A stretch of DNA of 14,904 nucleotides from UBA6921 sp964532385 (lineage in GTDB: Bacteria > Pseudomonadota > Gammaproteobacteria > SG8-11): the NCBI GenBank assembly GCA_964532385.1, contig CAZHHW010000085.1:1-14904 (forward strand), written 5' to 3'. Shown one piece after another: positions 6,476 to 13,314 of this stretch. The stretch's first letter is position 1, and each line of letters opens with the position of its first letter. Under the pieces are notes generated by a model, which saw only the letters and a program-made list of their open reading frames with translations, made no database searches and was not told the origin of the DNA. Made by a program: the position numbers and the translations under genes.

Positions 6476-7690
6476 ATGAAGCAACCGATTTATTTGGACT
6501 ACTCCGCAACGACGCCGGTGGATACCCGCGTGGCCAGCAAGATGATGGAGTATCTCACCGTCGATGGACAGTTTGGTAATCCGGCATCACGTTCCCATCC
6601 CTATGGATGGAGCGCGGAAGAGGCGGTGGAGCGTGCGCGCCAGCACGTTGCCGACCTGGCGGGGGCGGATGCCAAAGAGATCATCTGGACCTCGGGCGCA
6701 ACCGAATCCAACAACCTTGCGATCAAAGGCGCGGCGCATTTTTACCAGAAGAAAGGCAAGCACATCATCACCTATAAAACCGAGCACAAGGCCGTGCTCG
6801 ATACCTGCCGGCAGCTTGAGCGCGAAGGTTTTGAAGTGACTTATCTCGATCCGGAAACCAACGGATTGATCGATCTGGCGAAGCTGGAAGCAGCGCTCCG
6901 CCCCGATACGATTCTTGTTTCTGTGATGCATGTCAACAATGAAATCGGTGTGATCCAGGACATCGCGGCCATTGGCGAAATCACACGCCCGCGCGGCATT
7001 GTATTTCATGTGGATGCCGCACAAAGTCCGGGTAAAACGCCCATCGATTTGCGCACCATGAAGGTCGATCTGATGTCTTTCTCGGCGCATAAAGTCTATG
7101 GGCCCAAAGGCATCGGCGCGTTGTTTGTGCGACGCACGCCGCGCATTCGTCTTGAAGCACAGATGCATGGGGGCGGGCACGAACGCGGGTTACGCTCCGG
7201 CACCTTACCTGTGCATCAGATTGTCGGTATGGGCGAGGCATTTCGCATTGCGCGTGAAGAGATGGAGTTTGAAAACGAACGCATCCGCCGTTTGCGTGAC
7301 CGGTTATGGGCTGGATTGAAAGATATGGAAGCGGTGTATCTGAACGGCGATTTAAAACAACGTGTGCCGCACAATCTGAATGTGAGTTTTAATTTTGTCG
7401 AAGGCGAGTCATTGATCATGGCGATCAAGGATCTGGCGGTGTCGTCGGGTTCCGCCTGCACTTCGGCGAGTTTGGAACCGTCGTATGTGTTGCGCGCCAT
7501 TGGGCGTGATGATGAGCTTGCACACAGTTCGATCCGGTTTTCCATCGGCCGTTACACCACGGAGCAGGATATCGACTATTCGATCAAACTGCTGCGCGAG
7601 AAAATCGCCAAGTTGCGTGAGCTCTCACCGTTGTGGGAAATGTACAAAGACGGCATCGATTTGAAATCGGTCAAATGGGCAGCGCATTGA
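6476..7690 (+). CDS. iscS: Cysteine desulfurase IscS
   Basis: A 404-residue class V aminotransferase-fold PLP enzyme that takes sulfur from cysteine, releasing alanine and carrying a persulfide. The PLP lysine is K206 in SFSAHKVYGPKG, H104 is in KTEHKAVLDT, and the catalytic cysteine C328 is in SSGSACTSASLEPSYVLR; all are at E. coli numbering. The C-terminus SPLWEMYKDGIDLKSVKWAAH is the full-length housekeeping form, so the gene is not truncated. It supplies sulfur for Fe-S clusters and probably for tRNA thiolation and other pathways. AGGAAGG precedes ATG 6476. Unusually, the next gene one nucleotide downstream is iscA; the expected iscU is missing. Confidence 0.97.
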   Translation: MKQPIYLDYSATTPVDTRVASKMMEYLTVDGQFGNPASRSHPYGWSAEEAVERARQHVADLAGADAKEIIWTSGATESNNLAIKGAAHFYQKKGKHIITYKTEHKAVLDTCRQLEREGFEVTYLDPETNGLIDLAKLEAALRPDTILVSVMHVNNEIGVIQDIAAIGEITRPRGIVFHVDAAQSPGKTPIDLRTMKVDLMSFSAHKVYGPKGIGALFVRRTPRIRLEAQMHGGGHERGLRSGTLPVHQIVGMGEAFRIAREEMEFENERIRRLRDRLWAGLKDMEAVYLNGDLKQRVPHNLNVSFNFVEGESLIMAIKDLAVSSGSACTSASLEPSYVLRAIGRDDELAHSSIRFSIGRYTTEQDIDYSIKLLREKIAKLRELSPLWEMYKDGIDLKSVKWAAH

Positions 7691-7691
7691 T

Positions 7692-8015
7692 ATGAGCATC
7701 ACGTTGACAGAACGCGCTGCGGAGCGCGTAAAAACCTTCATCGATAAACGCGGCAAAGGCGTCGGTGTGCGTCTGGGTGTGCGCACCACGGGCTGCTCCG
7801 GACTTGCTTATGTACTGGAGTTCATCGATAGCGTCGATGCCCATGATACGGTGTTTGAAGATCATGGTGTGAAGGTGGCTGTTGATGCAAAAAGTTTGGT
7901 TTATCTGAACGGAACACAGCTTGACTTTGCGCGTGAAGGTTTAAAAGAAGGCTTTAAATTCAATAATCCCAACGAGAAAAATACCTGCGGTTGCGGGGAA
8001 AGTTTCAACGTCTAA
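7692..8015 (+). CDS. iscA: A-type iron-sulfur carrier IscA
   Basis: A 107-residue HesB/IscA-family protein. The three conserved cysteines are C35 (TTGCSGLAY), C99 and C101 (NTCGCGESFNV), at the same positions as E. coli IscA. It binds iron or Fe-S clusters and hands clusters, especially [4Fe-4S], to target proteins. The ATG is one base after the iscS TGA, so translation is probably coupled. ErpA or SufA would be alternative family members, but location and length argue for IscA. In this operon it occupies the position just after iscS where iscU is normally found, so it may carry more of the early assembly load if no IscU exists; that is inference. Confidence 0.95.
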   Translation: MSITLTERAAERVKTFIDKRGKGVGVRLGVRTTGCSGLAYVLEFIDSVDAHDTVFEDHGVKVAVDAKSLVYLNGTQLDFAREGLKEGFKFNNPNEKNTCGCGESFNV

Positions 8016-8033
8016 TCGTTCAGTGATGGTGCA

Positions 8034-8579
8034 GTGGCAGATTCCGCTCGCAATTTCTTCGAGATCTTCGACTTAACTCCCGGCTTCGCGATCGACCTTG
8101 CGTTATTAACCGGGCGTTATCGTGAGTTGCAACGTTTGGTGCATCCGGATAAATACGCGCAGGGCAGCGATCAGGAGCGGCGGCTCGCGGTACAAACAGC
8201 TGCGAACATCAACGACGCATTTCGCACCTTAAAAGATCCGGTTGAACGCGCTCTGTATTTATTGCGTCTAAATAATATTCCCGTGGACGATGAATCCGCG
8301 CGACGGCTGGATCCTGAATTTTTGATGGAACAAATGGAATTGCGCGAGGCTTTGGGCGAAGTGCGCAGCAGCGGGCAAGCGGCACACGAGCTGACAAAAA
8401 TATTTGCAGCCATCAATAAACTCGAAACCCAAACCTTGCATGCTCTCACGCAGGCGTTTGCAGAGGGCGGCGTGGATGCATTACACCGCGCCAATGAACA
8501 GGTGCAGAAACTGCGCTTCATTAATAAATTGCGTGCCGAAGCGGGCGAAATCGAAGAACAGCTCAGCAGTAACGCGTGA
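8034..8579 (+). CDS. hscB: Fe-S assembly J-domain co-chaperone HscB
   Basis: A 181-residue DnaJ-type co-chaperone of the ISC pathway. The J domain occupies about residues 1-80 with the HPDK motif at 37-40, which stimulates the HscA ATPase. The C-terminal three-helix bundle follows, with LMEQMELREAL (97-107) and VQKLRFINKLR (157-167). In E. coli HscB the equivalent patch (L92, M93, L96, F153) binds IscU; here it reads L97, M98, M101 and F162, so the IscU-binding surface is retained with one conservative change. The start is GTG 8034: the frame is open back to the in-frame iscA stop and holds no ATG before the conserved region. It ends 22 nt before hscA. Confidence 0.95.
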   Translation: MADSARNFFEIFDLTPGFAIDLALLTGRYRELQRLVHPDKYAQGSDQERRLAVQTAANINDAFRTLKDPVERALYLLRLNNIPVDDESARRLDPEFLMEQMELREALGEVRSSGQAAHELTKIFAAINKLETQTLHALTQAFAEGGVDALHRANEQVQKLRFINKLRAEAGEIEEQLSSNA

Positions 8580-8601
8580 AGCGCGACGAGAAATTAAACC
8601 C

Positions 8602-10482
8602 ATGGCGTTATTAGAACTCAGCGAGCCCGGTCAGACGCCACGCCCACACGAGCGGCGTGTTGCCGTGGGTATTGATCTGGGCACCACGAATTCGTTGGTG
8701 GCGGCGGTGCGCAACGGAGTTGCCGAAACACTGCCGGATGCGCGCGGCCGTCATTTACTGCCGTCGGTGGTGCAGTATGCGGTCGGCGCAACGCCCAATG
8801 TCGGTGATGCCGCCAAAAGCAATGCGGTGCTTGATCCGTTCAACACGATTGCTTCGGTAAAACGCTTGATGGGTCGCGGTATTGACGACGTCAAGAAACT
8901 GGATAACCAGTTGCCTTATCATTTTGCGGCGGCGGATTCAGCCGTGCCGCGTATTGTCACTTCTGCCGGAGCCGTCAGTCCGGTGGAAGTCTCGGCGGAA
9001 ATTCTGAAAGTGCTCAAGCGGCGTGCGGAAGAAACACTGGCCGCTGATCTCGAAGGGGCCGTGGTCACCGTGCCCGCCTATTTTGACGACGCCCAGCGGC
9101 AAGCCACTAAAGACGCGGCACGTCTGGCCGGGCTGAATGTATTGCGTTTGCTGAATGAACCCACGGCGGCGGCGATCGCGTACGGCCTCGATCATCAAGC
9201 CGAAGGCGTGTATGTCGTGTACGACCTGGGCGGCGGCACCTTCGATGTGTCGGTGTTGCGGTTGAATCGCGGTGTGTTCGAAGTGCTCGCCACCGGCGGT
9301 GATTCAGCGCTGGGCGGTGATGACATGGATCATGTGATCGCCGAGTGGATCATGCGCGAAGCGCACATCGGCGCGGGCGCGGATGCGATGTTATTGCGCC
9401 GCTTGCTGCGCGATGCCTGTCAGGCGAAAGAACAACTGAGCGACGCGCCGCGGGCCGCGTTGCATGTCGAACTCGCCGCGCAACAGGTTTGGGCGGGTGA
9501 ACTGACGCGGGCCAAACTCAATGAGCTCATTGATCCATTGATTCAGAAAACCCTGGCGCCGTGCCGCCGCGCGCTGCGTGATGCCAATATCAAACTCGAA
9601 GACGTGCGCGAAGTCGTGATGGTGGGCGGGTCGACCCGCGTGCCGCGGGTTCGTGAACTGGTCGGGCAATTTTTTATGCGTCTGCCACTCACCACCATTG
9701 ACCCGGATAAAGTGGTGGCATTGGGCGCCGCCCTTCAGGCCGACGTGTTGGCCGGCAACAAACCCGACACCGACATGTTATTGCTGGACGTGAACCCGTT
9801 GTCGCTGGGTATCGAAACCATGGGAGGGTTGGCCGAGAAAATTATTCCGCGCAATACCACATTGCCGGTTTCGCGGGGCCAGGACTTTACAACGTATAAA
9901 GACGGCCAGACGGCGCTGTCGATCCATGTCGTGCAGGGCGAACGCGATCTGGTCAGCGGCTGCCGCTCGCTGGCGCGTTTCGAATTGCACGGCATTCCGC
10001 CGATGGCGGCCGGTGCGGCGCGCATCCGTATCCTGTTTCAAGTCGACGCCGACGGTTTGCTGTCGGTGAGTGCGAAAGAACAAACCACCGGCATCGAAAC
10101 CAGCATCCAGGTGAAACCGTCGTATGGATTGACGGATAACGAAATCGAAACCATGTTGCTCGATTCCATTGATCATGCCGCCGGCGATGTCGCCGCGCGT
10201 CAACTGCGCGAGCAACAGGTGGACGCCGACCGTTTGCTGGATGCCGTGAGCAGCGCCTTGGAAGCGGACGCGGAAACCTTGTTGAGTGCGGTTGAACGCG
10301 CGGCCATCGAGGCTGCGATGCAAACGCTGCGCGAGGCACGCGCCGGCAGCGACGAACGCGCGATTAAAAACGCCATCACGGAGCTCGACAAAACCACCGC
10401 TGACTTCGCCGCGCGGCGCATGAATGCCGGCATACGTAAGGCGCTGACCGGACGCCGTCTCGCCGAACTTAAAGATCTCTAA
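8602..10482 (+). CDS. hscA: Hsp70-class chaperone HscA for Fe-S cluster transfer
   Basis: A 626-residue specialised Hsp70 (E. coli HscA is 616). The N-terminus MALLELSEPG is family-typical, which fixes ATG 8602; the open frame extends 66 codons upstream but only over hscB. The nucleotide-binding domain covers about 1-385, with GIDLGTTNS (23-31), YDLGGGTFDVSVL (207-219) and VVMVGGSTRVP (338-348). The linker LLLDVNPLSLGIE is at about 393-405, then the substrate-binding beta domain and helical lid. HscA with HscB binds the LPPVK motif of IscU and drives cluster release. Compared with E. coli HscA from memory, the substrate pocket shows conservative changes (Y432, L439). No IscU is encoded beside it. 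Confidence 0.96.
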   Translation: MALLELSEPGQTPRPHERRVAVGIDLGTTNSLVAAVRNGVAETLPDARGRHLLPSVVQYAVGATPNVGDAAKSNAVLDPFNTIASVKRLMGRGIDDVKKLDNQLPYHFAAADSAVPRIVTSAGAVSPVEVSAEILKVLKRRAEETLAADLEGAVVTVPAYFDDAQRQATKDAARLAGLNVLRLLNEPTAAAIAYGLDHQAEGVYVVYDLGGGTFDVSVLRLNRGVFEVLATGGDSALGGDDMDHVIAEWIMREAHIGAGADAMLLRRLLRDACQAKEQLSDAPRAALHVELAAQQVWAGELTRAKLNELIDPLIQKTLAPCRRALRDANIKLEDVREVVMVGGSTRVPRVRELVGQFFMRLPLTTIDPDKVVALGAALQADVLAGNKPDTDMLLLDVNPLSLGIETMGGLAEKIIPRNTTLPVSRGQDFTTYKDGQTALSIHVVQGERDLVSGCRSLARFELHGIPPMAAGAARIRILFQVDADGLLSVSAKEQTTGIETSIQVKPSYGLTDNEIETMLLDSIDHAAGDVAARQLREQQVDADRLLDAVSSALEADAETLLSAVERAAIEAAMQTLREARAGSDERAIKNAITELDKTTADFAARRMNAGIRKALTGRRLAELKDL

Positions 10483-10484
10483 CC

Positions 10485-10823
10485 ATGCCGAAACTCACCT
10501 TCCTGCCGCACAGCAAAATTTGTCCCGAAGGCAAAGTGATCGAGGCGCCCGCCGGCACCACGATCTGCAACGCCGCCTTGGGAGCGGGTCTTGCCATTGA
10601 ACATGCCTGCGAGAAAGCCTGTGCCTGTACCACCTGTCATGTGATTGTGCGCGCGGGCCTGGAGTCGCTGGATACCGCCACCGAAAAAGAAGAAGACATG
10701 CTCGACAAGGCCTGGGGTCTGGAACCGCAGTCGCGCTTGAGCTGCCAGGCCAAAATCGCGGACCAGGATCTGGTCATCGAGATTCCTAAGTACACGATCA
10801 ATCTCGCATCCGAAAATCACTAA
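10485..10823 (+). CDS. fdx: ISC-type [2Fe-2S] ferredoxin
   Basis: A 112-residue adrenodoxin-like ferredoxin. Cluster ligands are C42, C48, C51 (in HACEKACACTTCHVIV) and C87 (LSCQAKI). The extra cysteine C46, conserved in ISC ferredoxins, is also present. It supplies electrons to cluster assembly with IscS and a scaffold. The acidic helix TEKEEDMLDKAWGLEPQSRL is typical of the bacterial ISC subgroup. ATG 10485 comes 2 nt after the hscA stop, so translation is probably coupled. iscX follows after 16 nt. Confidence 0.96.
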   Translation: MPKLTFLPHSKICPEGKVIEAPAGTTICNAALGAGLAIEHACEKACACTTCHVIVRAGLESLDTATEKEEDMLDKAWGLEPQSRLSCQAKIADQDLVIEIPKYTINLASENH

Positions 10824-10839
10824 CTAAAAGGGGATCGTT

Positions 10840-11040
10840 ATGAAATTGAAATGGGTCGACACGCGCGAAATCGCCATGCAATTGGCCGAGGCGCATCCGG
10901 ATATCGATCCGAAATATATCCGCTTCACCGATTTGCACCGCTGGGTGTGTGCGCTGGAAGATTTTGCCGATGCGCCCGAGCATTCCGGCGAGAAAATTCT
11001 GGAAGCAATTCAGGCGGCGTGGATTGACGAGGTCGGTTGA
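10840..11040 (+). CDS. iscX: IscX, Fe-S assembly modulator
   Basis: A 66-residue small acidic protein of the IscX/YfhJ family. Family features are visible: MKLKWVDTREIAMQLAEAHP, then DPKYIRFTDLHRWVCALEDF. It binds iron and IscS and modulates cysteine desulfurase activity. The start is supported by a strong AAAAGGGGAT ribosome binding site just before ATG 10840. It is the last recognisable isc gene; in Pseudomonas-type genomes ndk often follows, but here a 46-nt gap leads to a glycosyltransferase. No convincing intrinsic terminator is seen in that gap. Confidence 0.94.
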   Translation: MKLKWVDTREIAMQLAEAHPDIDPKYIRFTDLHRWVCALEDFADAPEHSGEKILEAIQAAWIDEVG

Positions 11041-11086
11041 TTTTCGCCGGCTGCGCCCCTGTGCGATTTCCTGCTAATGTAGTGCA

Positions 11087-11914
11087 ATGAGCGGCCAGCA
11101 AAAAAAATTCCCGGTCACGTTGCTAGTGATGACCTGCAACGAAGCGCACAACATTGCGCGCTGCCTCGACAGCGTGCCGTTCGTTGCGGAAAAAATCGTC
11201 ATCGATGCGGGCAGCAGCGATGCCACGGTCGCGATTGCGCAGGCGCATGGTGCGCGCGTGGTGCATCAAGAGTGGCTGGGGTTTGGACCACAGCGCAACT
11301 TTTCGTCAACACTTGCCACCCATGACTGGATTTTATTTTTGGATGCCGACGAAGCCCTGTCGTCCGAGTTGATCAAGGAATTCGAACAACGCTTGCCGGA
11401 TTTGCTGCAATCAAATATAGCTGGTGCGGTTCTACGCCGTTCCGCGCTGTACATGGGCGCGCCGATGTCGTGGTACCGGCCGATGGTCGGCGAGAAATTG
11501 GGCCGGTTTTATCACCGTGCGCGTGCGCGCTGGACCGACGCGCGCGTGCACGAGCATCTGAATTTCAACGGCGCGACGGAAATTTTCAAAGCGGTATTTC
11601 TGCACTACCAAAATCCCACCTTGGTGCACAAGCAGCTCAAGGTGTTGCGCTACTCGGAATTAAAAGCGCGCGACTGGCGGGATCGCGGCCGGCCGCCGCG
11701 CATGTGGGAATGCCCGTTTATTTTCATCGGTACGTTTTTCAAAGACTACCTGTTGCGTCTGGCCATCCTGGATGGCTGGCGCGGTTTTATCGTCGCGCAT
11801 ACGGCGGCGAGCTACTCGGTTTACAAACGCATTCGTTACTACGAAATGCAGCACAATCCCGAGTCGCGTGAAGCGGCCGCGCGCTTGCTCATCGAACACG
11901 GTCTTGACCGTTAA
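11087..11914 (+). CDS. Family 2 glycosyltransferase, WaaE/KdtX-like
   Basis: A 275-residue GT-A fold glycosyltransferase. The N-terminal nucleotide-sugar domain has TLLVMTCNEAHNIARCLDSV (11-30), VIDAGSSDAT (38-47) and the metal-binding LDADEALS (85-92). The C-terminal half contains an RVHEHL motif, as in the WaaE family that adds a beta-1,4-glucose to heptose of the LPS inner core; that specificity is inference. A hydrophobic stretch near FIFIGTFFKDYLLRLAIL may be a membrane-associated or amphipathic region. The likely site of action is the cytoplasmic face of the inner membrane. ATG 11087 has no strong ribosome binding site. The next gene starts 5 nt after its stop, so they are probably cotranscribed and work on the same envelope glycan. 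Confidence 0.88.
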   Translation: MSGQQKKFPVTLLVMTCNEAHNIARCLDSVPFVAEKIVIDAGSSDATVAIAQAHGARVVHQEWLGFGPQRNFSSTLATHDWILFLDADEALSSELIKEFEQRLPDLLQSNIAGAVLRRSALYMGAPMSWYRPMVGEKLGRFYHRARARWTDARVHEHLNFNGATEIFKAVFLHYQNPTLVHKQLKVLRYSELKARDWRDRGRPPRMWECPFIFIGTFFKDYLLRLAILDGWRGFIVAHTAASYSVYKRIRYYEMQHNPESREAAARLLIEHGLDR

Positions 11915-11919
11915 TCGGC

Positions 11920-12948
11920 ATGGCGAATCGCTATTTACTGTACGGATCGGAACGCTACGCACTGGCGATATTACGCCCGCTGCAAGCGGCAATTCGCGCG
12001 CGCGGCGATGCCGCCGCATGGTTTTTTGACCGAGCCGGTTCCGAAGATCTGCGCAGCGACGAACGTCTGCTGAGCAGCGTTGCGGAAGTACGGCGCTGGA
12101 ATCCCACCGCGATCTTCACGTCGAGCAACGCGATCCCGCATTTTTTTCCCGGCGTGAAGGTCAGTGTGTTCCATGGTTTTAACGCGGGCAAACCGCGCCA
12201 TATCTACATCCGTGGATTTTTCGATCTGTATTGCACCACCGGCCCGGGCGATACCCGCGCCTTCGCGGCGCTTGCTGAAAAGCTGCGGCACTTCAGCGTG
12301 CGCGAGACCGGCTGGCCGAAGCTCGATCCGTTTTTGCGGCAGCTTGCCGCGGACGTACCGCCGCTGCACACGCCGCCGGTGGTGCTGTACCACTCGACTT
12401 TCTCGCCGTCATGGAGCGCCGCCGAAACCTTGTACGAAACTGTGCGCGACTTATCGCGCCGCGGACAATGGCGCTGGATCGTGACATTCCATCCGAAAAT
12501 GAACCCCGCGATCGTCGCCAAATATCGCGCGCTGGAAGGCGAGTTCCTGCGCTTCGCGACCGAGGATAATATTCTCGACCTGTTTCCGCAGGTGGACGTC
12601 ATGGTGTCCGATACTTCGTCGGCATTGCACGAATTCACGCTGACTTACAAACCGGTGATCACCTTCAACAACCGCCGCCCGGGTCCCCAGCTCATCGATA
12701 TCCATCAAGCGCAGGAACTTAAGCCTGCCATTGAACGGGCGCTGTCGCGCCCGCCGGAGTTGATGCAAGCCGTGCGCGATTACGCCAACAGCATTCATCC
12801 CAATCGCGAGGGACATTCGAGCGAACGGGTGCTGGCGGCGGTGGATGACTTCATCGCCGGCGGCGCGCGCAACGCCAAACTCAAACCGCTCAACTTGTGG
12901 CGCAAGTTCAAGATCCGCAAACGTCTGGGCTACTGGGGTAGAAGCTGA
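11920..12948 (+). CDS. CDP-glycerol glycerophosphotransferase (TagB/TagF)-like protein
   Basis: A 342-residue GT-B-like protein. Motifs that fit the TagF/TagB family are HGFNAG (85-90), ETGWPKLDPF (129-138), TFHPKMNP (189-196) and SDTSSALHEF (230-239), the last two being the usual catalytic and phosphate-binding region. TagF-type enzymes add polyol phosphate units to teichoic acids in Gram-positive bacteria; Gram-negative relatives are thought to modify LPS or capsule. The substrate here is unknown. The N-terminal region (1-80) has no signal peptide. The C-terminal tail KFKIRKRLGYWGRS is basic and could associate with membrane. It lies 5 nt after the WaaE-like gene. Family call is fairly secure; donor and acceptor are not. 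Confidence 0.75.
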   Translation: MANRYLLYGSERYALAILRPLQAAIRARGDAAAWFFDRAGSEDLRSDERLLSSVAEVRRWNPTAIFTSSNAIPHFFPGVKVSVFHGFNAGKPRHIYIRGFFDLYCTTGPGDTRAFAALAEKLRHFSVRETGWPKLDPFLRQLAADVPPLHTPPVVLYHSTFSPSWSAAETLYETVRDLSRRGQWRWIVTFHPKMNPAIVAKYRALEGEFLRFATEDNILDLFPQVDVMVSDTSSALHEFTLTYKPVITFNNRRPGPQLIDIHQAQELKPAIERALSRPPELMQAVRDYANSIHPNREGHSSERVLAAVDDFIAGGARNAKLKPLNLWRKFKIRKRLGYWGRS

Positions 12949-13022
12949 AAATAGCCGCGCGCTATGTTCGAAGATAGGCCGTTCATTTCCCCGCTGTTAA
13001 TTATCCAATAAAGTTCCAGTTA

Positions 13023-13051
13023 TTGTCATTTAGTATCGATAGCTTTACAAG
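13023..13051 (+). promoter_or_regulatory. Possible sigma70 promoter for the 3' operon
   Basis: TTGTCA (13023-13028; 5/6 to TTGACA) is followed after 17 nt by TACAAG (13046-13051; 4/6 to TATAAT). It would start transcription near 13058, giving a leader of about 257 nt before ATG 13315. It is the best hexamer pair I found in this gap, but AT-rich DNA produces such matches by chance. Confidence 0.4.
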
Positions 13052-13181
13052 CCTGCAAAAGTTAATGCGCCGTTCCCCATGTTTTTTCTGTCAGCGCTTT
13101 CCGTGCTGAATTTGCAAATGTCAATATTCGCTCCGTGACGGCGATGTTAATAAATCACATCCCGCAAGCGGAGTACTCCTT

Positions 13182-13211
13182 ATGGAACATAAAGGAAGCA
13201 TGAAAATATAG
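13182..13211 (+). CDS. Possible leader peptide (MEHKGSMKI)
   Basis: A nine-residue frame, ATG to TAG, preceded by GGAG (13170-13173) with 8-nt spacing, which is ideal for translation initiation. The GGAG sits in the perfect palindrome GGAGTACTCC. It has no run of a single regulatory amino acid, so classical attenuation is not evident. It could equally be a chance frame. Confidence 0.25.
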   Translation: MEHKGSMKI

Positions 13212-13314
13212 CGCCACTGAATGCATGTCCTGTCGTAGATGTAAAAACCAACCTCCGCTTCGCTCGACATAACCCTCGCGCGGCCGGAGTACCGATTTCC
13301 AAAGGAATACCCAG

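Larger units (their letters stand above)
12949..13314. other. Gene-free, AT-richer gap upstream of the IorB-like gene
   Basis: This 366-bp stretch holds no convincing full-length gene; the only long frames are antisense to the following gene. It contains a weak hairpin just after the TagF-like stop (ATAGC/GCTAT, 12951-12965), a possible sigma70 promoter (13023-13051), a 7-bp stem with one G-U pair (13091-13109, loop TTTCC), a very short frame of nine codons with a well-placed ribosome binding site (13182-13211), and the element GGAGTAC twice (13170 and 13286). It is visibly richer in A and T than the flanking genes. The best reading is a promoter plus a roughly 250-nt leader for the operon starting at 13315. 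Confidence 0.6.

Noticed and set aside
6587..7180. A 197-codon frame on the minus strand opposite iscS
   Set aside because: It is antisense to a highly conserved gene, is rich in His, Arg and Cys as expected for shadow frames, and shows no family motif.
7600..7760. A hidden or frameshifted iscU, or an IscS-IscU fusion
   Set aside because: IscS ends with its normal C-terminus and IscA begins with its normal N-terminus one base later; there is no space for any IscU residues.
8404..8601. A 66-codon N-terminal extension of HscA
   Set aside because: It overlaps hscB in another frame, has no family resemblance, and MALLELSEPG at ATG 8602 is the normal HscA start.
9778..10323. A 181-codon frame on the minus strand opposite hscA
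   Set aside because: It is a shadow of the conserved HscA coding strand with no recognisable domain or ribosome binding site.
13081..13109. T-run plus hairpin read as an intrinsic terminator
   Set aside because: On the plus strand the T-run comes before the stem, and on the minus strand the stem is followed by A residues, so neither orientation gives a stem followed by a U-tract.
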